From assembly GCA_019614645.1 (NCBI GenBank), contig JABWDB010000048.1, forward strand, positions 1,356,001 through 1,420,000: DNA of 64,000 nt, written 5' to 3'. Source of the DNA: Stratiolaelaps scimitus (Eukaryota; Arthropoda; Arachnida; Mesostigmata; Laelapidae). The position numbers and the translations under genes were made by a program. Under the pieces are notes generated by a model. It was given only the letters and a program-made list of their open reading frames with translations. It did not search any database and had not been told where the DNA came from. Below, in pieces: positions 34,001-44,100 of this stretch (its first letter is position 1; each line of letters begins with the position of its first letter).

Positions 34001-37000
34001 TAAGGGGAGGAAATTTTCTTCAAACGCACGGACATCACCAGAGACGTCTAGATACTGGTGTAATACTAGGAATCATTACTATATTTCTATATTTTTAGAA
34101 TAATTCCGATGTTCTCATGAACATTCTAGAGGACGGCGAATTTGTTAGAGGACCCGTATGATACAGGCTGTCGAGGATCAAGCAAATGGCCCGAATCCAT
34201 ATTGAGGATGGGTGAATCTGTGAAGAACATTCTCAGTAAATTCAACTACTCGACGGAGGTGGGTAATCAGGCTCAGGACTTTCTCAATCCTTGAAATAAC
34301 GTATATATATATATATATATGTTTTTTTTTAACACCAGGTGTCGGGCTCACCGCCCATGCGGTGAGATCGACACCTGGTGTTACTGACTATAACCCAGGT
34401 TTCCGATATTCTGGAAACCCATCTTGCTTAAACTATACCTCATACCACCCGGGTCTACTACGGGTAGGTAGAAACGGTATATGTACATACACGTGTGAAA
34501 CGTCTGAGACGATTTGTTCTTCCAATTTGCTAACATAAAAATGAACCCTTTTGTTTCAGCAGCTTTGCAAAAGGGTGTGCTACGCTTTCAACTTAGCGAG
34601 GACCTGCAAATGCCTGTTCAACAACATTATCGACCCCGAACTCATCTGCTATCACCCATGTACGTTCTTGCCTGGTGAATAGCCAACATAGGCAAACTTT
34701 CGATTCGAGAGTTCCAACTGGTCGATCTTTTTTTTTTTTTTTTGAGCTGACCCTCAGCTGTTCCCCTTTTATCTGACAGGCCTCAGCTCTTAACCTTTAG
34801 GTACTACTATGAGGACCTGTCGGGGCCTCCTTTGCTTATTCTCTGCCTTACTCGTACCTGACAAGAATCGGTCGATCTCTTCTTAAACTGATATATGTAT
34901 ATGCATATATATAACCCTCTGAAGCTGTAAGACCGAACGACCCAATGCACTAACATTCCCCCGCTTACTTACAGCTGAACGTGCTTGCAAACATCGTTTT
35001 CTGGAGAACTCACTAAACTCGTTGCAGAATTCGCTCTCGTGTGAGTGTAAGCCAGAGTGCAGGTAAGGGACCCTTCAATAGTTCGATAGTCTCACGGCAG
35101 TCCCCTGGATGGTTGTCTAGTGGTGAGCGTCTTAGACTACTAGACCGGAGGGACACGTGTGTGTTGGGTTCAAATCCTGTCAGACACTGCGGAGAATCTT
35201 TGGCGTTCTTTATCATCTTTCTTTGTCTGAGGATTCTTGTCAGGGACGAGTAAGGCAGAGAACAAGCAAAGGTGGCCCCGACAGGTCCTAGTCATAGTAA
35301 TACCTAAAGGTTAAGAGCTGAGGCCAGATCAGATAAAAGGGGAACAGCTGAGGGTCAGCTCGACAAACAGTTGATAGTCTCACGGTTCTCAAGGGGATCC
35401 AACGAACTCACTAAGAAGATATTCGCCGTAATAGTTTCAAATGCAAATGTGTGCCCAACTTCTGAGAGCTTTATGAAATCACACTTTCAATATAACATTG
35501 TTGCTAACTTGGATTGTTCCTCGCTTCGAAAGCGGATTCAACAGGGTTTTTCTATTGTCAATAGATGTTTGCTTTTGTATTTCGCTTAGAGGTATTGACA
35601 CGCTGTTTTGCTACACGTCGAATTCTAAACTGATCGGTTCAACGTGGAATTGTTCAGCGTGACTAAGATGAGCCTTGCGGATATCTTCTTATTAATTACG
35701 ATAGATGAATCCGGCGAACACGAGCGTAATGATGATAAGAATAATAATAATAATAAAGTAGACGCAAATGCAGCCGAGTACGCGTTTTCCGGGGGTGGGT
35801 TTTGCGGATAAAGGTTGATTGGTTTATTAAAGGAACGGCAATCTTAATCAATAAGAGGATAGGTCTGTAAAATGCTATCAAATGGAAGCTTCCAAGATAA
35901 ATCCCTTAGGGTGACTGACGAAAATGAATATAAATAATAACTAAATAAACACTATGTATATATGTACATACTGGTTTATAGTCATTTATTAAAGGTAATA
36001 CTGTACTGAACTGAAGAGGCGCTGTTATTTTTTGTCCTGTGATTTGGTTGACATTTCAGCATAGTCAGATACCACACATTGGTCACATACTCCGGCTGGA
36101 TGAGCGCTATGGTACGCAATGCAATTACAATACAAGGATTTCTGGTTTGTTAACGAAGAGAACTAAAAAAAAAAAATGTTTTTCGAGCTGACCCTCAGCT
36201 GTTCCCCTATCAGACAGGCCTCAGCTCGAACGAAGAGAACTGCTTAAGAAGTTCTCTCAAAAGGTGACCAGGTCGTGGGACGACTCGAACCTCCAGCGGC
36301 CTCAGGCGTCTTAATTTTCCAGAGACATTTCAAACAGATACCTCATCAATTACACGTGGGTACACGAGATAGAACAGCCTAGTACAAGAAACGCTGTCAG
36401 AAAGAGTTAATCATTAAATGACGGGGTCGGGTCTATGAAACTAAACATCTATCGATGAGCTGAATTTTGTTTATAACTCATAATCATATGCGAACGCAAG
36501 GAAGAGCTTTGTATAAGCCTCCTGTTAAATAACCAGGATCGCTATATGTTTGTCTTTTCAGAAATTTGACCATCGATACACCAACACAAGGTATGTGCTC
36601 GAGGTGGTGTTACGATTGAGATCAGAAATCTCTGCCAGCTTATGTCTCCTCCCCCGACCTATTAACCAGCACAGCCGAGCGAAAATCAATCCTTTTCCTC
36701 ATGAGCTGGCACTACCATCTGTAGGCGTACTGTGGCACGTAGAAGCAGTTGGCATATGCTTACTAGTTCGTTAACATCGAAAGGGTGTGACAAATTATAA
36801 ATGTACAATAATTAGAGAAGCAGTTGGGTATAGTTGGGGTGTCAGGCGATCGTGGCCTGAGATTATGGTCATCCCCAAGGAAGACACTGCCTCTAGCCAG
36901 CGAGGGAGAAGCGCTGCAGAAATAAGGACCCTGCGCGCTTGTCCCCGGTGGCGCGGAGGTCAGGCTGCGCTTGCACAGGAAAAGTGATAAAAAGTGAGGT

Positions 37001-38682
37001 AGCGTGGCCGCCCAGGGCCTGACAAAAAGCTGATTTATTACAGCACCCCGCAGATCGAAACGAGCTGTGGCCTGTTTCATAATAGGCTGATCGTTCTTTG
37101 CGTTCAAATTGTAAATCTAGATCAGTGGAAAATAGCACCGATGCTTTAGTAGATATTCTGTAACATGTTGAACGATATTTTGGTTTCAGTTATGCCGAGG
37201 TCTTCCTCTATTTGAATCAGCTCCGTGAAGATGTGGTTTGGAATAACCCCGCAAGAACAGCAAGTATAGCAGGTTTAACTTAAGGCGTTTCCAGCAATAT
37301 GTATGGAGGCACTCACTCATTAGCGGGAAAAGTAGGTTGGAAGAGTTAAGAAGGAATCGATTCCGACAGGAGACTGCCTAAAAGGTCAGGGACTGGAGCT
37401 GAGAGAGGAACCAGAGTTTTCAGTCAGACTGACGCTCCCCCAGATGTCAGAAGAGTATAGGCGTAACCCCCCAAGAGGGTACCTTTGAAGTGCTGCTTTT
37501 GGCTTTTCGAACTGTACGGGGAACGGGGGCGGTACATAGGGTTTAGTGGGTCTGTAAGTCCTACACTAGAGTTGAAAGACTGTTCAGCACGCGTGTGCAC
37601 GCATGCGTTCCCGCGAACTTCCCACTAAAAATCAAACTTGAGTCGTTTTCGTTTTACGAGCGGGGGGATTTCGTAAACGCCTGATGTATATGCGCCACTC
37701 GGCCAATAGCGAGTGACTGTGACGTGTGGGACTTATAAACCCATTCACTAAACCTTCCCGGTTCACCGGAATTAGTGGGGCGTCTACTGCTTCCCTGAGT
37801 GGCTCGGAGCGCCGAACTGTACTGTTCCACGTCGGCCGGCTCCCCCGAGTCGTATAACACACACCGGTTGGAGTCGACGCTGTTGACCCTGACAATGTAA
37901 CGCCAAGGCAGCTTAGCATCCTTGCTAAAACCAGAACCGTCTCCGTCCATACCGTGCGATACCTCCGACTAACTCCTATAGCCAGTGTTCGCTGGGCCAA
38001 CCTCAGCGTGTTCCGGCGCTATTCGCGTATCCCTCAATTGTCTCCATTTCTACACATTGAAATGTGAACCGCCTTCGATGGACTACAAGCATGCACAGGT
38101 GAACCACGTCAGCAAATCAACAAGAACAGGGAGTTTGGCACCATTTACGATCGCTTTCTAAAACGCTTACGTTATTGTAAGTGAATGGTGTTGTTATGTC
38201 GCTATTATGGGAGGATGGCACAATGTTATAAACGGTTATCTCTATATATTTCCGGTATTTGAATCACTGTTAAGCCGGACATTGATTGTGCGTCTAAAAA
38301 TAGACAATAATTAGAAGTTGGGGACAGTGTGTCGGGCCAAGGGAGAAGCTATGGCAATGGCTCTTTGCACAGCGCTGTTAAGCTGAACTGCTAATCTATT
38401 TAAAGACCTGGCCAAATGACTATACATATATCTAACTCGACTCATTTTTGACTGTTCTTACAGCTACGTTACGTGCAGAATCAACTCGGTGGTTTTTTGG
38501 GCTGTTTTGTCGGATTGGCGTTCGTGAATGTATTTGAGCTGCTTGAGCTAGCGGGTGTCGCCATTACAGACTTTTTACGTTGGATTGCATCACGCCGTAC
38601 TTCGCCAAAAGCAACATCATCGCCGATTTATGGAGACGCCGGGGAGTCAGCGGAACTACAAGGATTTCCTTCAAAGACTTGA
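28099..38682 (+). CDS. DEG/ENaC (pickpocket-like) sodium channel subunit 2, 14 exons
   Basis: Exons: 28099-28291, 28967-29090, 29787-29919, 31144-31257, 32202-32389, 32557-32683, 33572-33742, 34130-34258, 34563-34659 (or from 34560), 34975-35062, 36060-36111, 36562-36590, 37190-37259, 38464-38682. They total 577 residues. Same family and architecture as the upstream gene; exons 2, 6, 7, 8, 9, 10, 11 and 13 have the same lengths and all phases agree, so the pair arose by tandem duplication. Landmarks: exon 2 TM1, exon 3 FPSVTVCPLS, exon 7 FIPTGRASY, exon 8 DPYDTGC, exon 9 CKRVCY..TCKC, exon 10 CECKPEC, exon 14 TM2 with LGGFLGCFVG. The His-Gly motif is again GG and the selectivity triplet GLA. 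Intron 13 starts GCAAGT, and intron 8 ends in a tandem CAGCAG acceptor that could add one Gln. ATG 28123 is an alternative start. The C-terminal tail is longer than in its sister. Confidence 0.9.
28698..28744. repeat. Two tandem copies of a ~23-bp unit
   Basis: The unit 'agcaacggttacccacgaag' plus 'tcc' occurs twice in direct succession in intron 1 of channel gene 2. Confidence 0.8.
28760..28915 (+). repeat. SINE family A copy upstream of channel gene 2 exon 2
   Basis: B-box-like 'ccggttcaagttg', then 'gtggcgacatatcgaggga' and 'cttaagcgttgcgaaaaact', matching family A. It ends about 50 bases before the TM1 exon. Confidence 0.5.
31955..32145 (+). repeat. SINE-like family B copy
   Basis: It contains the 5' middle block 'ttctttatcatctttcttta' and the whole 3' body ending 'cagctgagggtcagctcg'. 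It lies about 60 bases before exon 5 of channel gene 2, next to a (TA)n run. Confidence 0.6.
33115..33215 (-). repeat. tRNA-derived repeat family E copy, diverged
   Basis: Plus-strand 'atttcagccttaggcagaac' and 'cacagttgggatcgaacca' match family E in reverse. It is in intron 6 of channel gene 2. Confidence 0.45.
34330..34383. repeat. 25-bp hairpin with 4-base loop
   Basis: Arms 34330-34354 and 34359-34383 are reverse complements with two mismatches. It sits right after a (TA)n and poly-T run in intron 8 of channel gene 2. Confidence 0.8.
34738..34880 (-). repeat. SINE-like family B copy, inverted
   Basis: The plus strand shows 'gagctgaccctcagctgttc', then 'ttatctgacaggcctcagct' and 'tactatgaggacctgtcgg', the reverse complement of the copy at 35105-35372. 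It lies in intron 9, facing the next copy across exon 10. Confidence 0.65.
35105..35372 (+). repeat. Full-length tRNA-derived SINE, family B
   Basis: The head is tRNA-like: A-box-like tgtctagtgg (35114-35123) and B-box ggttcaaatcc (35167-35177), 44 bases between them. It continues with 'ttctttatcatctttctttg', 'acaagcaaaggtggccccga' and the self-complementary tail 'cagctgagggtcagctcg'. This is the best copy for defining the family. It lies in intron 10 of channel gene 2, opposite in orientation to the copy at 34738-34880. Confidence 0.7.
36184..36230 (-). repeat. SINE-like family B tail, inverted
   Basis: The plus strand reads 'gagctgaccctcagctgttc' then 'agacaggcctcagctcg'. Only the 3' tail is present, in intron 11 of channel gene 2. 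Confidence 0.55.
36237..36330 (-). repeat. SINE family A copy
   Basis: Plus-strand 'gcttaagaagttctctcaa' then 'gggacgactcgaacctcca' (B-box in reverse) matches family A. It abuts the family B tail. Confidence 0.55.
36793..36985 (+). repeat. Dispersed repeat family C copy, nearly full length
   Basis: It starts 'taaatgtacaataattagag', continues 'gcagttgggtatagttgggg', 'aggaagacactgcctctagc' and ends with 'cggtggcgcggaggtcaggc'. It is in intron 12 of channel gene 2. Confidence 0.65.
37330..37490 (+). repeat. Dispersed repeat family D copy
   Basis: 'gggactggagctgagagagg' through 'gtataggcgtaaccccccaa' mirrors the inverted copy at 19385-19560. It is in intron 13 of channel gene 2. Confidence 0.55.
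37530..37632. repeat. Repeat family F copy with short inverted ends
   Basis: It carries tttagtggg near 37541 and cccactaaa near 37620, as expected for a small non-autonomous DNA element. A weaker relative is near 27247. Confidence 0.4.
37632..38000 (-). other. GC-rich patch with overlapping ORFs in intron 13
   Basis: Two minus-strand frames stay open here (122 and 98 codons). One contains AKLPWRYIVRVNSVDSN-like text that looks protein-like, but I recognise no family. It may be part of a transposable element between two repeats. No function assigned. Confidence 0.25.
38290..38370 (+). repeat. Dispersed repeat family C fragment
   Basis: 'acaataattagaagttgggg' then 'aagctatggcaatggc' matches the 5' half of family C, just before the last exon of channel gene 2. 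Confidence 0.45.
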
Positions 38683-39765
38683 TGATCGCAAGCGCTCAAG
38701 TGCCTTCCAATGTAGTGCAGGAAGGAATCAGGAGGTTGGAGGCACCCCGAGGAGGACTTCCCTTAGAAGTTATGAGGACATGAGCAGGCAGAAGGATTGT
38801 ATTAGCACGTGCGCCTTGTATCTAGATGCAGCATTTACTCGAAGACCAATCAGAGGTCGAGGCTCATGTGAGTTTGCCAGGAGTTGGAATTATTGGTTGC
38901 CCTTGGATTATCCGGATGGTCGGTCACGCTGGACCTATCTGGACTCTCTCCGAAAGACCTCCCGGGAAAATAACAGAGACCTTTAGTTGACTGTAGCTTC
39001 ACTATTTGTTCTACTTGTATCCCACAAACCAGCTCATGGGACTACTGAAGCTCACAAAGTTCGTATGAATTTCACCGATATCTACGATGAGGGGGATTCC
39101 GCGAAATGTCCGAATATAGTAATATAATAATAATAATAACTAGCGCATACGATGCGGCTGTTAATTGCCTAATTCCCTTGTAACGTAGAAAAATATGTAT
39201 GCAACACAACGTTGAGTTATCCTTTTTCGACAATTTGCCGAGCGCCGCCGTTTCAGCAGCTTTCTACTCGACGATTTCTTAATCATGTATTTAATATATA
39301 AAGTCATATTTTATCTATGGTGTACTGGGTTGTTATGTGTTTACTTATTTATTGAAAGGAAACCCTTAGGCTGGGACCTGAGCTGGGATATACGCCTTTT
39401 TTTTTTACTTTTGACTGAGTTATAATGCCGAGCTTCGTTGCTTTTTCGGTGTAATAACACAATGCTGTTTGTACCATACTACAGCGTAGTAGATAATGAA
39501 TGATCCTCAAGTTTACGTTACGCCCAAGGTAAGCGTGAATATCTTGAATTTTTACATCAATGCCCCTTCGATAAGGTCCAACGATTCTGACAATTACGCA
39601 GTGTTTCTTCATAGGCCAAAAAAACAAAGTCTGTTAGTATTCCCACCTAGAAATGCCTGCCGCCCCCATGCAAGAATCTGCGCAAGTACACCATAGTCCG
39701 GTCAGGGTTCAGGCAGCAGGTATAAGTCCGCTTCGTACGCTCAATCAGTGTCCATTGCTGGAACA

Positions 39766-39925
39766 TATACAATACAAATTTTGTTGGTTTATTAACGGGA
39801 CTGCATTTTTTGTTTTTACAACACTTAAGTTCTCTCGATATGTCGCCATGTTGTGGAACGACTCGAACCTCATGCAGTCTCTGACTCGTTACAGCCAGAG
39901 ACCACTTAGCCATCCAGGGTCCAAC
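39766..39925 (-). repeat. Full-length tRNA-derived SINE, family A
   Basis: On the minus strand: A-box TGGCTAAGTGG (39912-39902), B-box AGGTTCGAGTC (39870-39860), core 'ggcgacatatcgagagaact', 'taagtgttgtaaaaac', then 'taataaaccaacaaaatttg' and a TTGTATTGTAT tail. The tail resembles the 3' end of the LINE at 47405-50372, which could supply its reverse transcriptase. This is the reference copy for family A. Confidence 0.7.
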
Positions 39926-40335
39926 CGTCACCGCGATATGTACAGTATGAAGCTGTATGTTGAACATTGTACTCAAAATATGGTTTATTGTCGAAATTGC
40001 AGTTTTAAAAATGCCTAAGTCTTTCTCAAGAAGGGTAGATCTTCGAGATTGTTGTTACATCACGGTGAGGGTACTACTTAGTGTCGACGATATTCATAAT
40101 TGTAAAATAGGATAAGATTCGACGAACAATGGCAATCCCATTGTGAAAACATGAGTTCCATTGATATTTTTAACACCCTTTGACAAGAAGATGCGCGATT
40201 GCCCACTCAAAATTGATTTATCACGTTCAACTTCAAAACCAAGAAGCGCCCTCATTATTGTGCACAATCACTCGAACATGGTGAATTTCCTAGGCCTGAA
40301 TATAGCATATTAAATATATTAAAAATAAAATTCAA

Positions 40336-40405
40336 TACAATACAAATGTTCGTTTATTGATGCAACTGCTGCGATGAAAGCAATGCAATAAAGTTCTCTC
40401 TAACA
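40336..40405 (-). repeat. SINE family A tail fragment
   Basis: The plus strand shows 'caatacaatacaaatgttcg', 'tttattgatgcaactgc' and 'aataaagttctctc'. Confidence 0.45.
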
Positions 40406-41104
40406 AAATAATGATAAATAAATATCACAAACGTGTAGGACATCGGAACATCATTGTTTGTACATACGGCCGAGTAGGCATAGATTTTCCAACCTACAGT
40501 ACCTATATTTTATAAATTGATTTAATAATTAGGTGACCTAACTGTCCACTTAGTCGACACAGATGCCGTTCACGCGGGAGGTAACTCCACACAACATTGC
40601 TTGTAAGGAATTAATGATAAGAATTTGGCAGAAAAGTCCAGTGTCCTTCATCGAGATACGGGCCGACGCTGTCCAGGTCTGGTATAGAACTAAAGCCAAG
40701 TCTTCCAAGTATCCTGCAGCACAACCACGACCTTTTCACACAAAAGAATCGTTACACTACAAGTAGACCCAATAGAAGACAATGGTTTCGCTATCGATTG
40801 TGTTCTCCTTAATTATTTCAATAATTGATTAACGATTAACGAGCCTCTACTATTGCTATCTTGGGAATTGAGCTTAGGAATTGGGAGGGGGGATTTTGTT
40901 TTAACGATCCTAAGATCCTATTTGTTTATTTGTGGTATTTGTTTAAAGATCCTATTTGTTTTAAGGATATTCTTTTAAGGGTATAGAGAGGTATAGATGT
41001 ATCTCACGTTCAAGTGGGTGGTACAATTGTTGTCCATTTTTATTCTTTAGTAAACTAATGAGCCCCGTCTACGAGATACCCTCACAGTGCCGGACAGTCC
41101 AATG

Positions 41105-41110
41105 TTTATT
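41105..41110 (-). promoter_or_regulatory. Candidate poly(A) signal for nardilysin-like gene 1
   Basis: AATAAA on the minus strand, about 32 bases past the stop codon at 41142. Confidence 0.55.
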
Positions 41111-41141
41111 CTCCGTTTATACATGGATCGAGTGATCATAG

Positions 41142-44100
41142 CTAGAAGTCCATCCGTGCGCGAGGGTCGCGCCTAGCAGGCGGGTAGTACTCGCAGTGGT
41201 TAACATACGCCTCGAAGTCTCTCACGTACAATTTTCTCCCAGCGTTCTTCGGAGCTAGCAGCCGCATTGGCGGAATCGGCTGATCAATGTCCACGTTGTG
41301 TTTCGTGACGTCCTTATTCTCGAGTTCCTTCCAGATGTCCTCTCCACCGACGCATTCGTCAAGCGCAATCTGGCCATGGCCGACAATCTGCACCGAGAGT
41401 TTCTTTCGGTCACGACCCCTCGACGGCAACACCCGAAGGGCCCATCGCCGGAAACGGTTGAGTTCTAACGTCCGGAGGAACTTCACCTCGAACTGATTCT
41501 GTTCGAACATATAATCGAACTGCACTATCCTCTCCCAGTGTCGCCTCTGTTCGCCCGCTATCGACAGATCGGTCCGCTGCTTGGCCTTGATCAGAGCATC
41601 TCTCACCATGTTGAACTCGGCCTGACCGAGCTCGTTCACCATTCTGATCATACTGTCGACATAGTCGTCGATCTTCTCATCAACATAGCTCAGCGTAAAT
41701 CTGTACGCCGCTGGCGAGACCGACACAATGAAGCCGATCACCCCGCCACAATTGTACATGCTGCAGCAAGCATCATAGCCGAACTGCTGTTTCGTCCGCA
41801 GCTGTATGATACAGTGGGGTTCCATGAGTTTGACGAGTATCTGCATCATCGTCTCCTCGTAGAAGTGACCCGGCCCATAGATATAGTAGTTGACGATCCT
41901 TGAGCTCTTGTCCTCGGGGTTGACGCCCAAGCATCGGACGTACGTCTCACCTGAAATCACCGGCGACTGCTGGTTCATTCGTCGATCGAGGGGGGAGGCT
42001 GCAAACTTCATTTCAATCTTCGAAATGAGGTCGCGAGCCTCCGTCGACGTAAGGTTGCCATGGACGTACGCCTCGACAAAGGCCGTGGCGCAGAGACGTC
42101 TCGTGTTGTCGATAACGTCATACTTGGTTACAGAGCGCAACGCCTCCCTCCGCTTGTCCACCGTTGTACTCCTGTGGATGACCGCAGCGCACACCTCGTA
42201 TCCATAGCGGCTATTCGTGAGAACCTTGTTGTGGTAGAGCTTGCCAAGCTTCAGCTTGATCATGTGAAATAGGTCGTCGGAAAAATCGAATCGGATCAAG
42301 GCGTCTAAGACGTTCTCGAGCAGCACGGGCAGCTTATGATTGAAACCTCCAACGCAAATGGTCGTACCCCAGTTGAAGCCGTTGACGTCTGATAGAAGGG
42401 AGGCCATTTCCGCGTAGTTGTTGACTGGGCCCAACCGTTGGGTGAGTGCGTGCGTCATAATTTCGACGCATATAGCGCCTTCGATCGACATATACGGCAA
42501 CATTGTAATCAGGTGAAGATTGACGAAGGCTCTTGGGACGAAGAACTTCTGATCCTTGCGGTACCACAATCGTGCACGTGGTCGATCGAGGATGACTACA
42601 GGGTACGGCTCACTCCCATAGGAGGCCTCTTGTTTAATTGCCAGATCAGTTGGACGATACTGATTAGGCTCGGGTACATTGAACTGCTTTTGAAAGGCGG
42701 GATCATCGTTCCCGAGTTTCGTCCATTCTTCGGGGTAGTCTTCAATTTTGTATGCGGCCCCCATGTACGGCTCTCGTTGAACAAACTGTTCCGCCTCCCT
42801 ATGGAAGTTATGGTTGAGAAAAATCGTATTGCAACAATTCGGCGTGAGTAGATCCATCAGCTCCTGGATATTGTTCGGGTCATACTCGAAGTACAGGTCG
42901 TCGCCACAGAGGAAATGCTCGTCACGAAATACCTGCATCGATTTGCTTACACGACACACATAATCGGCCGGGTCCTCCTCTCCCTGATAGCGGAAATCGA
43001 TTTCCGCCATATACTGAAGCTCTTCCCAGAGCCATTTTTGAGGTCCTTTCTTTCGCAGCATATGCAGGTACTGATGCACGAGTCGTATCACCTCACCAAT
43101 TTTCTCGGCCCCCTTCTCCGTTAGTGTTATATTTATCGTGAAGATCGCACACATGACATTATTGTCGAAGCCATCGAGGGCGGGTCCAGTCGACAGATCA
43201 AATGCCCAATGTTTTCTACGCAGGTGATCAAGGATGCCGTTGTGTCCTCCATGCCCAACAGCGTACAGTAAGTAGTCCAGTGATCGGGACATGTACCGGC
43301 TAGTCTGCGATGGAATTACCCAGCTCAAGATAGCCGTTAGTATCCGATTTATCGGTATAATCTTGAGCAATTTGCAGAAATCCGGATGGTTCTTGAGCGG
43401 CAACTCCTTCGGGTAGTCAACAGGTCCGCGCTTTTGCCTCGGCACTGGACTGAACGATGTTCGAACGAACTGCTCCAGCTCGTCGAGTGTGTGCTTCGAC
43501 TGAACGCACAGGGTCATGACGTCCGCTGAGTAGTAACCTGAAATCACAGACCTGACGCAACTGTACCTTGTGTTTTCTTTCTGTTTCACGAACTAGCAAA
43601 GGTTAGCTAGAAGCTTCTGCTAATGACAGTTAAAAAGTGATGAAAAGGCGGTGAAAAGCGATTTGGCACAACGAAAAAACAATGAGTAATAGCTCACAGA
43701 CGAGCTATTTGATCAATTTTTTCCTACGTAGGACGCCCCCAACCAGTAATTGATCTCTAGGACGTTTCCATCCTGAGAGACGAACTGTATCCATGCAATC
43801 AAACGGCAGTGCAATTAAAAGACCGTACACTGTCCAACTGGAACAGAACGAGGTACAAGTAGATAACACAGTTAACTGAACTCACTATTATAGAAGTTAA
43901 TTAGTTCGTTTCGTATGCTTAGACCCTTCTCTCGTGGGCTATCCTTCAGGGTTTTTAAGTTGCCCCAGACAAATCGGCCCATTGGATGATTCTCGCCGGC
44001 TAACCGAGCCAAGATCTCCTTTGATCGGCGAATGTCCGACACCTGCTCGAGTTGGAACTCGCTTTCAACTGCGCACACCTCCCTGTGGTTAGCGGAAACA

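Larger units (their letters stand above)
38683..41141. other. Intergenic gap between channel gene 2 and nardilysin-like gene 1
   Basis: The channel and peptidase genes converge here. The first 300 bases remain open in the +1 frame relative to channel gene 2. Family A repeats lie at 39766-39925 and 40336-40405. A 67-codon ORF at 40563-40766 has no recognisable domain. Confidence 0.5.

Noticed and set aside
35106..35180. tRNA gene
   Set aside because: A and B boxes are present but the acceptor stem does not close and the sequence continues into the repeated family B body; it is a SINE head.
41538..42851. Long plus-strand ORFs opposite the nardilysin-like gene
   Set aside because: They are antisense shadows of a well-supported M16 coding exon; none shows a domain.
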